A program made the position numbers and the translations under genes. A stretch of DNA of 64,000 bases from Rhodospirillaceae bacterium (GTDB lineage Bacteria > Pseudomonadota > Alphaproteobacteria > Rhodospirillales > Rhodospirillaceae): the NCBI GenBank assembly GCA_018666155.1, contig JABJAH010000011.1:82316-146315 (forward strand). Reading direction: 5' to 3'. Below the pieces are notes generated by a model. The model was not told the DNA's origin, did no database searches, and worked only from the letters and a program-made list of their open reading frames with translations. Of the stretch, positions 8,610 to 17,335 are shown one piece after another (the first letter of the stretch is position 1; every line of letters begins with the position of its first letter).

Positions 8610-8938
8610 CAGCCGCCGCTGTTTCTCTTTTCGATCTGGTCTTGCTCGAGCTGAATATTAATCTCGATCATTGCCCGATAAATCGCTTCGACAATCTCTG
8701 GGTTGCTGCCACGCGCTTCAGCGACGCCGCGCACTTTCTGAACGACATCTTCGATCCGCGCAGGCACACGGGCGGCATTAACGTCACCCTTAAGTTTGGC
8801 CGCCTGCATGACGTAGTGATTGCGCTCAACCAGTAAAGGAACAATGACATGGTCTAGCCGGTCGATATGCTCCCGCACTTGGTCGAGAGAATCACACTCC
8901 TCAAACGGTGAGCTGTCGGCGTCGTTTTGATTGGTCAT
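8609..8938 (-). CDS. Chorismate mutase (AroQ class)
   Basis: A 109-residue all-helical protein. The pattern DQVREHIDRLDHVIVPLLVERNHYVMQAAKLKG in helix 1, then ARVPARIEDVVQKVR and IVEAIYRAMIEINIQLEQ, is the AroQ-fold signature that converts chorismate to prephenate. The helix-1 Arg and Lys and the later Arg and Glu/Gln active-site positions are present. It is a free-standing form without a prephenate dehydratase or dehydrogenase domain. It sits 10 nt after gshA and its stop overlaps the GNAT start. Isochorismate-pyruvate lyase is the main alternative for such short AroQ proteins. Confidence 0.88.
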   Translation of the reverse strand: MTNQNDADSSPFEECDSLDQVREHIDRLDHVIVPLLVERNHYVMQAAKLKGDVNAARVPARIEDVVQKVRGVAEARGSNPEIVEAIYRAMIEINIQLEQDQIEKRNSGG

Positions 8939-8948
8939 AATGTTCGCA

Positions 8949-10313
8949 CTAATAGCTGTATTCGGAAAAAATCTTGGTAATATCGCCGTCCCATTTGGTG
9001 TGGAACGCCTCGAGCATCTGCTCTGCCGGGGTTATCCCCGATGCGGCGATCTCTTGCAAGGGCGACAAGAACCCGGTTTCGTCGTTTCCGGCTGAATCTA
9101 AACAGGCTCGTCGCGTCAAACCAGCCCGGGCAATATCTAGAATCTGCAAAGCAACATCCTGCGCCGTACGTCCGGCAACTTCCGCTTTGAGGGCTTTTAA
9201 CGGCACTGTACGGAACAGCGACTCCCGATCTTCGCTGGTCCAGCCCTTGACCACGTCCCAGGCCGCATCCAGCGCTTGATCATCGTACAGTAGACCCATC
9301 CAGAAGGCCGGCAACGCGCAAAGACGAGCCCAGGGTCCGGAATCCGTACCGCGCATTTCAAGAAACTTTTTCAGACGTACTTCAGGGAAGACGGTGGACA
9401 GGTGATCTTCCCAGTCAGCGATCGTCGGGGTTTGCCCCGGCAACGCGGGTAGAGTCCCATTCATGAAATCCCGGAACGACTGACCCGAGGCGTCGACGTA
9501 GCCATCGCGATAGACAAAGTACATGGGGGCATCGAGAACAAAGTCCACGTACCGTTCAAAGCCCATGCCGTCTTCGAATGCGAAGGGCATCATGCCGGTT
9601 CGGTCTTTGTCCGTGTCATGCCAAATCGCAGCGCGTTGACTCAACAAGCCATTCGGCTTGCCTTCGGTGAACGGTGAATTCGCCCATAGTGCCGTGGCGA
9701 TGGGCTGTAAGGCCAAAGACACGCGCATCTTCTTGACCATATCCGCTTCAGACGCATAATCGAGATTGACCTGAACCGTACATGTGCGGGTCATCATATC
9801 GATGCCGAGCTTGCCAACCTTGGGCATATACTCGCGCATGATTTTGTAGCGGCCTTTTGGCATCCAATGAACATCTTCACGGCGCCAATTGGGAGTCATA
9901 CCCAAACCTAGCAAACCACAACCCAACTCTTCCGCAACTTCTTTGACCTGCTTGCGATGCTCTGTCACTTCGCTACAGGTTTGATGAACCGTTTCAAGCG
10001 GTGCACCCGACAGTTCGAACTGCCCACCCGGCTCAAGACTGACCGACCCCTTACCCGGCGCGTTGAGTGCAATGACATTCTCACCTTCGAAGACGGGCTC
10101 CCAGCCGAACCGCCGCATCCCTTCAAGCACGGCACGGATGCCGCTATCACCCCCATAGGTCAGTGCTTTGTAGCTCTCCAGACAATAGAGAAACTTTTCG
10201 TGTTCTGTACCCACGCGCCACTGGTCAATAGGTTTGCAGCCTGCCTCTGCGTAGGCAACAAGCTGATCCACACTGGTAATAGGGGTGGACTCTTTAGAAG
10301 GTAATGTTGTCAT
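8949..10313 (-). CDS. gshA: Glutamate-cysteine ligase (plant/alphaproteobacterial type)
   Basis: A 454-residue enzyme for the first step of glutathione synthesis, ATP-dependent joining of glutamate and cysteine. The sequence follows the GCS2/plant-type family: WRVGTEHEKFLY near the N-terminus, then SLEPGGQFELSGAPL, GLGMTPNWRREDVHWMPKGRY, MTRTCTVQVNLDY, and FLEMRGTDSGPWARLCALPAFWMGLLYD. The length is normal for the family. It lies downstream of rsmE and upstream of chorismate mutase on the same strand; rsmE-gshA adjacency is common in alphaproteobacteria. Glutathione may also matter for the GFA-family gene at 30476. Confidence 0.95.
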   Translation of the reverse strand: MTTLPSKESTPITSVDQLVAYAEAGCKPIDQWRVGTEHEKFLYCLESYKALTYGGDSGIRAVLEGMRRFGWEPVFEGENVIALNAPGKGSVSLEPGGQFELSGAPLETVHQTCSEVTEHRKQVKEVAEELGCGLLGLGMTPNWRREDVHWMPKGRYKIMREYMPKVGKLGIDMMTRTCTVQVNLDYASEADMVKKMRVSLALQPIATALWANSPFTEGKPNGLLSQRAAIWHDTDKDRTGMMPFAFEDGMGFERYVDFVLDAPMYFVYRDGYVDASGQSFRDFMNGTLPALPGQTPTIADWEDHLSTVFPEVRLKKFLEMRGTDSGPWARLCALPAFWMGLLYDDQALDAAWDVVKGWTSEDRESLFRTVPLKALKAEVAGRTAQDVALQILDIARAGLTRRACLDSAGNDETGFLSPLQEIAASGITPAEQMLEAFHTKWDGDITKIFSEYSY

Positions 10314-10361
10314 GAAGTGTACTTAATGATCCCGGCCTCAAATTGGTAGGTGCCACACTCC

Positions 10362-11120
10362 TTAGTCAGAGCCGCGACGCCAGTCCCCACACAACGCTTG
10401 CCAGCACGTCAACGCTGCAAGGGCAGCGGTATCCGCACGGAGAATGCGCGGTCCCAAGGACACAAACTTAGAGAACGGCAGTGAGCGCAACAGGTCAAGC
10501 TCCGTGTCAGCAAAACCACCCTCTGGGCCGATCACGAAAGCGGCAGCGCCTATGTTGCGGCCGACATGTTCTGCCATCACGTCCGCCACGGGGTCACCCC
10601 CACCGGTCTCATCCATGACAAATAGAACGCGATCATCGGGCCAGTCGGTGATCACCTGCAAGAGCGCAGCGGGCTCACGAACGTCCGGAACAATCATCCG
10701 GCCGCATTGTTCTGCGGCCTCCATGGCGATGGCTCGCAACCGGTCCGTTTTCACGCGATCGCTGTTGGTCCGCTGCGTTATGACTGGTTGCAATACGCTT
10801 ACGCCAAGTTCCGTCGCCTTTTGTACGATTAAATCCGTAGGATTGCGTTTGATCGGAGCAAACAGAAGTTTTAGGTCGCACTCGACCTCTTGAACGCGCA
10901 TTTGTTGCTCTAACAGAACAGCCGCACTTTTCTTAGTGACACCGACCAAGCCGCCACTCCACTCCCCGTCGCGGCCGTTAAACAAGAGAACGGGGTCATC
11001 GACACCACGGCGCATGACCTGCGCAAGATACCGCGCTTGATCAGGCGATAGATCGACCTCCACCCCCGCTACAAGGTCGTTGGGAACGTAAAGACGGAGA
11101 GGCGCTGAGGAGCTTGTCAT
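10362..11120 (-). CDS. rsmE: 16S rRNA (uracil1498-N3)-methyltransferase RsmE
   Basis: A SPOUT-class methyltransferase of 252 residues from the ATG at 11120. An upstream ATG at 11141 would add seven residues, but the family normally starts close to the RLYVP block, so the shorter form is preferred; neither start has an ideally spaced Shine-Dalgarno. The N-terminal PUA-like part (QARYLAQVMRRGVDDPVLLFNGRDGEW) precedes the SPOUT part with KATELGVSVLQPVITQR and the SAM-binding knot FVIGPEGGFADTELDLL. It methylates U1498 of 16S rRNA on the 30S subunit. It is divergent from ubiA across a gap of under 60 bp. Confidence 0.93.
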   Translation of the reverse strand: MTSSSAPLRLYVPNDLVAGVEVDLSPDQARYLAQVMRRGVDDPVLLFNGRDGEWSGGLVGVTKKSAAVLLEQQMRVQEVECDLKLLFAPIKRNPTDLIVQKATELGVSVLQPVITQRTNSDRVKTDRLRAIAMEAAEQCGRMIVPDVREPAALLQVITDWPDDRVLFVMDETGGGDPVADVMAEHVGRNIGAAAFVIGPEGGFADTELDLLRSLPFSKFVSLGPRILRADTAALAALTCWQALCGDWRRGSD

Positions 11121-11178
11121 AAAGGTAGTCCAAAGGAGCATTGTTACGGGCGGTCGTTCTCCTTAGTTTAGCGGTAGC

Positions 11179-12117
11179 ATGACTGAGACAAAACCATCAC
11201 GCCCATCTAACGCCGCCAAATCGGACATGTCGCAAAGCGGCTGGATCAATCGACTGGCTCCGGCATGGAGTCGCGGCTATCTCAGGTTGGCGCGGGTCGA
11301 CCGGCCTATTGGCACATGGCTCCTGTTGTTGCCCTGTATTTGGTCGATTCTACTCGCAACCCCCAACAGCGTCGCGGCACCCCGCTACGACCTTCTCATC
11401 CTTTTCGCGCTCGGCGCTGCAGTGATGAGGGGCGCTGGGTGCACCTACAACGACATTGTTGACCGTGACTTCGACGCCAAAGTGTCTCGCACGGCCCTAC
11501 GCCCTATTCCTTCGGGCGAGGTTTCCGTCCGCCAGGCGTGGGTGTTTCTCGGTCTGCAGCTTCTCATTGGATTTTTGGTTCTTATTCAACTGAACGCAGT
11601 AACGATTGGGCTGGGTGTTGCGTCGCTAATACTGGTGTTCAGCTACCCCTTTATGAAACGCATCACCTACTGGCCACAAGCCTGGTTGGGACTGACCTTC
11701 AACTGGGGCGCTTTGATGGGCTGGACGGCCGTGACCGGTTCGCTCGATTGGCCAGCCGCTGCGCTTTATGCCGCAGGCTTTTTTTGGACACTTGGCTACG
11801 ACACCATTTATGCGCATCAGGACAAAGAGGATGACGCCCTTATCGGTGTTAAATCCACTGCCCTCGCCCTTAAGGGCCAAACACTACCGTTCATCATCGC
11901 CATGTACACATTGACCATAGTACTGCTTGCTCTGGCAGCAGGGTTGGTTAGGTTTTCTTGGGGCACTGGGGCGCTACTCTTACTCGCCGCGGTTCATTTC
12001 ACCTGGCAAAGCGCAACACTTGATAGTGATGATGCGGTGAACTGCTTGGAGCGATTTAAATCAAACCGGGATGTCGGCCTGCTGATCGCTGCTGCCATGC
12101 TAGCTGTACATTTGTGA
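11179..12117 (+). CDS. ubiA: 4-hydroxybenzoate polyprenyltransferase UbiA
   Basis: A 312-residue integral membrane prenyltransferase that attaches the polyprenyl chain to 4-hydroxybenzoate in ubiquinone synthesis. The first Asp-rich motif is N91-D-I-V-D-R-D-F-D99, followed by KVSRTALRPIPSG. The second lies near residues 207-220 (GYDTIYAHQDKEDD). These two motifs bind the Mg-diphosphate. Seven to nine hydrophobic segments follow the expected pattern. The first 25 residues are polar, and an internal ATG at 11227 is an alternative start. It is divergent from rsmE. ubiD, which acts next in the pathway, is about 3.7 kb downstream on the same strand. Confidence 0.94.
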   Translation: MTETKPSRPSNAAKSDMSQSGWINRLAPAWSRGYLRLARVDRPIGTWLLLLPCIWSILLATPNSVAAPRYDLLILFALGAAVMRGAGCTYNDIVDRDFDAKVSRTALRPIPSGEVSVRQAWVFLGLQLLIGFLVLIQLNAVTIGLGVASLILVFSYPFMKRITYWPQAWLGLTFNWGALMGWTAVTGSLDWPAAALYAAGFFWTLGYDTIYAHQDKEDDALIGVKSTALALKGQTLPFIIAMYTLTIVLLALAAGLVRFSWGTGALLLLAAVHFTWQSATLDSDDAVNCLERFKSNRDVGLLIAAAMLAVHL

Positions 12118-12124
12118 TGAAATC

Positions 12125-13669
12125 TCAATCAAGATCGTACCCGTAGGCCTCAACGAACGGTGCAAGACTGTCAAAATGCGGCTCAATCATCGAACGGCAC
12201 TGTTTCCAACGGTACGAGGCGTGATCGTACAAGGGTTTAATGACTTGATGATCACTGGCCGTCTTTGGCTGATCCAATCTAGCCGTCTGATTGAATCTGC
12301 TAACATTCGCATCCCACTCAACGCCGATGTGATTGAGCACGCGAGTCACTTCAGGTTGAAAATCAGAAACGATGTCTTCATATCGCACCGTTAGGACGTC
12401 TAGGGACAGGGCCTTGACTGCGTCATTCCAGAGAGACATCAGCTCAATATAAGTCTGAACGGTATCTTCAAGTGTAAGCATCCCGGCGGTCAGCGTGTTG
12501 ATCTCAAACGTCTGCATGTAAGCGCTTAAGCAAACATCACACGGATGGCGGGCCATTAGGATAAGTTTAGCCTGCGGAAATAATTCCTTCATCCATGCGA
12601 CCAAACGCGTATTGAACGGATAAATATCTACGAGAACGCGATAGGGCAGATTCGGAATTAAGGCCTTCACAGCCGCGTAGTACTGTGTCCGCGCATTATG
12701 AAGAATGTGTTCCGGTGTGGCCGGCGTGGCCAACCCGCCTGGCATAAAAACACAAGCGTCCCCAAAGGCAGGCGACTCTTGGACAACAGCCAGATCGGGA
12801 TGGGACGCCAAGATCGTCCGCAATAAAGTTGTGCCAGAGCGTGGAAACCCAGCTACGAACGCCTGCGGCTTAGCAAACAGTGGCGTCTCCGTTTCACCTG
12901 CCTTCCGTGATCGCTTTGATAACGCATCGACGTAGGTTCTTTGCGCCCAAATGTCTTGCTGAAAGAGCGTTTTAAGCCCCAGCCATTTTGGATGTGCTTC
13001 ACGGTAGGCCGCATTACTCTTTTCGAAAGACCGGAATGCGGGCGAGAAATCTTCTAGATCTAACAGGCAACGGGCGCGTTCAAGGTCACTCTTCTGCCGT
13101 ATCGCTGAAGTATTCGCCGACGCCTTGAGAGACGCATCGATCCAGTCAATTCCATCAAGAACAGTGAGTGCCGCCTCCGCCTGGCCCATATGGCGCAAAC
13201 AGCGGGCCAGCGTTATTGATGCGAACACGTCTTTTGGATTGTGCTCGAGCGCGGTGCGCGCAAGATCAGCCGCTGCGGCATACTGATAGGTTCTCTCGAA
13301 AGCCTCCGCTAAAGCGCCGTTTACCTGGAACAGTGACGGATTACTCTCCAGACATTTCTCGAAATGTTTTATCGCCGATTGGTGATCAGAGAGTTTCGTA
13401 TAGCAGGTGCCCAAAGCAAATTGAGTGGGCGCATCTGTAGGGTCCAGGGTTGTGGCTTGTTGGAGAGCGTCAATGGCCTCTGCAATGCGGCCTTGATCAT
13501 GCAACGCTATGCCAAGATGACACAACATTTGCGGGCTCCCCGGCGCCTTCTTAAGCTCTTCTTTGAGCACTACTTCAGCGTCGTAGGGGCGACCTTTTTC
13601 TATAAGAACACGGACGGACTCAATGGTAGCCGATGCGGTGGAAGGTTCTCCATGATCGGTATCAGACAT
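12125..13669 (-). CDS. TPR-sulfotransferase fusion protein
   Basis: A 514-residue protein. Residues about 15-190 are tetratricopeptide repeats (repeated AxxxY and P-spaced helix pairs, e.g. LGIALHDQGRIAEAIDALQQATTLDP cut by repeat boundaries). The C-terminal half is a PAPS-dependent sulfotransferase domain. The 5'-phosphosulfate loop is FPRSGTTLLR near 274-283. The 3'-phosphate site is LMARHPCDVCLSAYM near 370-383, and YEDI marks a conserved later strand. Such fusions sulfate proteins or glycans, with the TPR part recruiting the acceptor; the acceptor here is unknown. No signal peptide is seen. By eye it is more A+T rich than the surrounding housekeeping genes. It is convergent with ubiA, 7 nt apart. 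Confidence 0.88.
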   Translation of the reverse strand: MSDTDHGEPSTASATIESVRVLIEKGRPYDAEVVLKEELKKAPGSPQMLCHLGIALHDQGRIAEAIDALQQATTLDPTDAPTQFALGTCYTKLSDHQSAIKHFEKCLESNPSLFQVNGALAEAFERTYQYAAAADLARTALEHNPKDVFASITLARCLRHMGQAEAALTVLDGIDWIDASLKASANTSAIRQKSDLERARCLLDLEDFSPAFRSFEKSNAAYREAHPKWLGLKTLFQQDIWAQRTYVDALSKRSRKAGETETPLFAKPQAFVAGFPRSGTTLLRTILASHPDLAVVQESPAFGDACVFMPGGLATPATPEHILHNARTQYYAAVKALIPNLPYRVLVDIYPFNTRLVAWMKELFPQAKLILMARHPCDVCLSAYMQTFEINTLTAGMLTLEDTVQTYIELMSLWNDAVKALSLDVLTVRYEDIVSDFQPEVTRVLNHIGVEWDANVSRFNQTARLDQPKTASDHQVIKPLYDHASYRWKQCRSMIEPHFDSLAPFVEAYGYDLD

Positions 13670-13723
13670 CAGGAAAAATCACGGTGATGGGGCCGAAACG
13701 TATGTCCGGCACGCTAGCTGAGC

Positions 13724-15442
13724 CTACTCGGCAGCTTGTTGTGTCTCGACGTATTTAGAAATATCGACATCGTCAATTTGATCGGGTCGGAGGAATTGTT
13801 CCGCATAGTCACGATAAGCACCCGACGTCAGGAACAGCTCGAATAATTCCGCATCAACGTGTTTGTCTTTCTTCATGAACCACAGGATTTTGACAGCCTC
13901 ACTCAGCGTCTTCGCCTTTTTGTAAGGCCGATCGCCAGCAGTTAGGGCTTCAAAAATATCGGCAATCGCCATAATTCGAGCAGGGATCGACATTTGATCA
14001 GCGGTCAGGCCTTTTGGATACCCAGTGCCATCCATTTTCTCGTGGTGACCGCCCGCATACTCAGACACTTGTCCCAACGTTTTCGGGAAGGGCATTTCCT
14101 CAAGCATCTCAATCGTCAGAACGATGTGATCATTGATCTTATTACGTTCATCATCGTTAAGGGTGCCGCGGGAAATGCAAAGGTTTCTGATTTCGCCTAA
14201 GTCATACTCTGCTTCGGAGTGCTCAGGCAGGTCGGCCAGCAATTGCTCCCACCCCTTAGGCGGTGGCGGCTGCTTCTCGATTAATAGGGCGTCGGTCCAC
14301 GACAAACCTAAGGTGCGGTCAAAGTTACGGTACCACTTTTGAGGCGCGATCTTTTTAACGCGATCTTGCTTTTCTTGAGGCAAGAATTCGCCGCCAAGAT
14401 TGGTCTCAGAAATGAACTCCCATTGTTCTTCGAGTTCTTTGCACCTGGCTTTAAATTTTTTCTTCTCCGCTTTTTCGTCCGCGCCTTTAGCGACGGCTTT
14501 CAGCATCTTGATTTCAGCATCACGGCGCAGAACTTCAAAGCGCATCCGCACTTCATGCACTCGGTCAAAAATCGTCTGTAACTTTGTCGCTTTGTCGACC
14601 ACGTACTCTGGCGTCGTAACCTTGCCGATATCATGCAACCAAGCCGCAACGTGAAGTTCGTACCACTGCTTCTCGTTGAGTGCGAAGTCCTTAAAGGACC
14701 CTTCATTGGAGTCACTGCATTTCTGCGCCAGCATCTTGGTTAATTCAGGCACACGCTGACAATGGCCGCCTGTGTAGGGCGATTTGGCGTCAATGGCGTG
14801 GGCCATAACTTTGATCAAGCTATCCATCAACGCTTTTTGCGCTTCGATGAGCTGCTGATTATCGATGGCGACAGCAGCCTGGGAGGCCAGAGCCTCAACC
14901 AAACGCTGTACGCTCTTTGCAAAGGGTATGACGTTTTCTTTTTCGTCGTCCTGCGCGTTGATCAGCTGTAGAACACCAATCACTTCTTCGGAGTAATTCT
15001 TTAGCGGGATCGTCAAAAATGACTTCGATCGATAGCCGGTGCCCTCGTCGAATTTTTTGGTGCCCGAGAAATCATATCCCTCTGCCTCATAGGCATCTTC
15101 AATATTAATGGCATCACCGGTTAAGGCAGCCGCAGTCGCAACATTATTGTAGTTCGCTTCGCCGGTCTCGGGATTGTACATCTGCAATGGCGGGAACGGG
15201 ATCGGAACACCCGTTGTGCCGCCCATGGCAATATTGAGGGTGGCGTTGCGGACAATCTGGAACGATAGCGTACCGCCATCTCCACCCAAATAGAGCGTGC
15301 CGCCATCGGCATTAGTTAAATCTACGGCTTCAAGCAAGATGCGCTCGGTCAGACGATCATGGTCATGCTCTGCCGAGAGCGCGATTCCAAGCTCGATGAG
15401 CTGCTCAAACCCTCTAGACGATGTGGATACAGCTTCAGACAC
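13724..15442 (-). CDS. GAF-HD-GYP signalling phosphodiesterase with long insertion in the HD-GYP domain
   Basis: A 572-residue cytoplasmic protein starting at a GTG codon. An N-terminal GAF domain (about 10-190) has the YRSKSFLTIPLKN and VIGVLQLINA signature. The HD-GYP domain carries AWLHDIGKV near 269-273 and HHEKMDGTGYPKGL ending near 475, so both metal-binding and c-di-GMP-type motifs are intact. Between HDIGK and the next conserved His (NDHIVL, about 436) are roughly 165 residues, against about 30-40 in ordinary HD-GYP domains. The extra part is charged, coiled-coil-like and Lys/Glu-rich. A role in cyclic-di-GMP hydrolysis controlled by a GAF ligand is inferred from the family. Confidence 0.9.
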   Translation of the reverse strand: MSEAVSTSSRGFEQLIELGIALSAEHDHDRLTERILLEAVDLTNADGGTLYLGGDGGTLSFQIVRNATLNIAMGGTTGVPIPFPPLQMYNPETGEANYNNVATAAALTGDAINIEDAYEAEGYDFSGTKKFDEGTGYRSKSFLTIPLKNYSEEVIGVLQLINAQDDEKENVIPFAKSVQRLVEALASQAAVAIDNQQLIEAQKALMDSLIKVMAHAIDAKSPYTGGHCQRVPELTKMLAQKCSDSNEGSFKDFALNEKQWYELHVAAWLHDIGKVTTPEYVVDKATKLQTIFDRVHEVRMRFEVLRRDAEIKMLKAVAKGADEKAEKKKFKARCKELEEQWEFISETNLGGEFLPQEKQDRVKKIAPQKWYRNFDRTLGLSWTDALLIEKQPPPPKGWEQLLADLPEHSEAEYDLGEIRNLCISRGTLNDDERNKINDHIVLTIEMLEEMPFPKTLGQVSEYAGGHHEKMDGTGYPKGLTADQMSIPARIMAIADIFEALTAGDRPYKKAKTLSEAVKILWFMKKDKHVDAELFELFLTSGAYRDYAEQFLRPDQIDDVDISKYVETQQAAE

Positions 15443-15803
15443 GTTTAACCGCTACCCTACTACCCAATAGCGGACTGTCGACGACACCCGCGCTCCAAAA
15501 AACCAAAATAGTATGGACCAAATACAATGCCAAGTCTTTGTCAGCCAAGCCTTTTCTGGACTGAGACTCTATCGGGTCGTCATTCTACCCACGGTTTCAC
15601 CCTGACCTGATCATACATGATCCCGGGCACTGAAGGCACGCAATAAAAGCTATATTACGATGGGATATCTACCTTTAAGTGCATAACCACGGTCGCGGGC
15701 GCCCGAGAATCTTGACGCCTGGCGGGCCTGACCGTTAAGCCAGCGGACTAGATCGTTAGCATGCCCGCGCAGCACCCCCCTCAACCAATTGCAGAATTGC
15801 CAA
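15443..15803. other. 361-bp divergent intergenic region between the HD-GYP gene and ubiD
   Basis: No convincing ORF is present. It must hold promoters for the minus-strand HD-GYP gene and for ubiD. The sequence from about 15480 to 15680 is A+T richer than its surroundings. It contains the inverted repeat at 15609-15622 and a possible -35-like TTGACG at 15712-15717, with a weak TTAAGC 17 nt further on. No RNA gene was recognised. Confidence 0.5.
15609..15622. promoter_or_regulatory. Inverted repeat GATCAT-AC-ATGATC
   Basis: Perfect 6-bp arms around a 2-bp centre, about 165 bp upstream of the HD-GYP start and 180 bp upstream of ubiD. The form fits a dimeric regulator site, but no regulator gene is adjacent. 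Confidence 0.3.
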
Positions 15804-17321
15804 ATGCCGTTTGCCTCCCTACGCGATTTCATCGACCGCCTTGAGCAAGATGGCCAATTGGCGCGCATAACCGCGCCAGTTTCTCCACACCTGGAGATGA
15901 CCGAAATCCAGACCCGCGTCCTAGCGGAGGGCGGCCCAGCACTGCTGTTCGAGAATGTGGTGCGGGACGATGGTACGGCCTATGGCACATCAGTCCTGTC
16001 CAACCTATTTGGCACCGTCGAACGGGTGGCATGGGGCATGGATCGCAAACCAGAACAACTCCGTGAAATTGGCGAGACGTTGGCCTTCCTCAAGCAACCA
16101 GAGCCGCCGGGTGGATGGCGAGAAGCAATGGAAATGCTCCCGTTGCTTAAAACCGTCATGGCGATGAAGCCACGGACTGTGTCCAAAGCACCCTGCCAAG
16201 AGGTTGTGTTGACGGGCGATGACATTGATCTCAACCAACTGCCGATCCAGACCTGTTGGCCAGGTGAACCTGCGCCATTGATCACCTGGCCCCTCGTCGT
16301 CACCAACGGCCCAGGCGGCGACAAACGGGATGTCACCAATCTCGGTATCTACCGCATGCAGGTAACGGGCAAAGACAAGACTTTGATGCGCTGGTTAAAG
16401 CATCGTGGCGGAGCCGGGCAATATGACCGCTGGAAAGACATTAAGGCCGAGCCGCTTCCAGCAGCAGCCGTCATCGGCGCCGACCCGGGAACACTATTGG
16501 CCGCCGTCACGCCCGTGCCCGACACCTTGTCAGAATATCAATTCGCTGGGCTGTTGCGTGGCCGCAAAGTTGATTTGGTCGACTGCAAAACAATTCCGCT
16601 TCAGGTCCCAGCAGAAGCCGAGATCGTGCTTGAAGGGCACGTGATGTTGGATGAGTTCGGCGACGAGGGCCCCTATGGGGATCACACCGGCTACTACAAT
16701 GCCGTCGAGCGGTTCCCGGTGTTCAAAATCTCCGCCATCACAATGCGGAAGAATCCGATTTACCTCTCCACATATACGGGCCGACCACCCGATGAACCGA
16801 GCATTCTTGGCGAAGCGCTGAACGAAGTTTTCATCCCACTTTTGATTCAACAGTTCCCCGAGATCGTCGACTTCTGGTTGCCGCCGGAAGGCTGCAGCTA
16901 TCGCATCGCCGTGGTCAGTATGAAGAAGTCATACGCCGGTCATGCCAAGCGCGTGATGATGGGCGTTTGGAGTTTCTTGCGCCAATTTATCTACACGAAG
17001 TTCGTCATCGTGGTGGACGACGATATCAACGCCCGCGACTGGAAAGATGTCATGTGGGCGATTTCTACCCGCATGGACCCAGCCCGCGACATTACGGTGA
17101 TCGAGAACACCCCGATCGACTACTTAGACTTCGCGTCACCAGAACCCGGCCTTGGTGGGAAGTTGGGGCTGGATGCAACGACCAAAATTCCACCCGAGAC
17201 CCACCGACCTTGGGGTGAGAAAATTCGCATGGCCGACGATATTGTCGACCTAGTGACAAAGAAATGGACTGAATACGGCCTGCCCGGCAGCGGCGCGCCG
17301 ATTTGGAAAGACAAAGATTAA
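15804..17321 (+). CDS. ubiD: UbiD-family 4-hydroxy-3-polyprenylbenzoate decarboxylase
   Basis: A 505-residue prenylated-FMN-dependent decarboxylase from the ATG at 15804, chosen because the family starts at the [17 protein letters not shown] block; an in-frame codon at 15789 is upstream. The conserved core E288-G-P-Y-G-D293-H-T-G-Y-Y supplies part of the catalytic Glu/Asp set. The N-terminal region holds the prFMN-binding segment ([25 protein letters not shown]). The length equals that of E. coli UbiD. Its partner UbiX, which makes prFMN, is not in the window. With ubiA close by on the same strand, a ubiquinone role is the simplest reading; other aromatic decarboxylases of the family remain possible. 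pmbA follows 14 nt downstream. Confidence 0.9.
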   Translation: MPFASLRDFIDRLEQDGQLARITAPVSPHLEMTEIQTRVLAEGGPALLFENVVRDDGTAYGTSVLSNLFGTVERVAWGMDRKPEQLREIGETLAFLKQPEPPGGWREAMEMLPLLKTVMAMKPRTVSKAPCQEVVLTGDDIDLNQLPIQTCWPGEPAPLITWPLVVTNGPGGDKRDVTNLGIYRMQVTGKDKTLMRWLKHRGGAGQYDRWKDIKAEPLPAAAVIGADPGTLLAAVTPVPDTLSEYQFAGLLRGRKVDLVDCKTIPLQVPAEAEIVLEGHVMLDEFGDEGPYGDHTGYYNAVERFPVFKISAITMRKNPIYLSTYTGRPPDEPSILGEALNEVFIPLLIQQFPEIVDFWLPPEGCSYRIAVVSMKKSYAGHAKRVMMGVWSFLRQFIYTKFVIVVDDDINARDWKDVMWAISTRMDPARDITVIENTPIDYLDFASPEPGLGGKLGLDATTKIPPETHRPWGEKIRMADDIVDLVTKKWTEYGLPGSGAPIWKDKD

Positions 17322-17335
17322 GTTTGGAGAACAGA

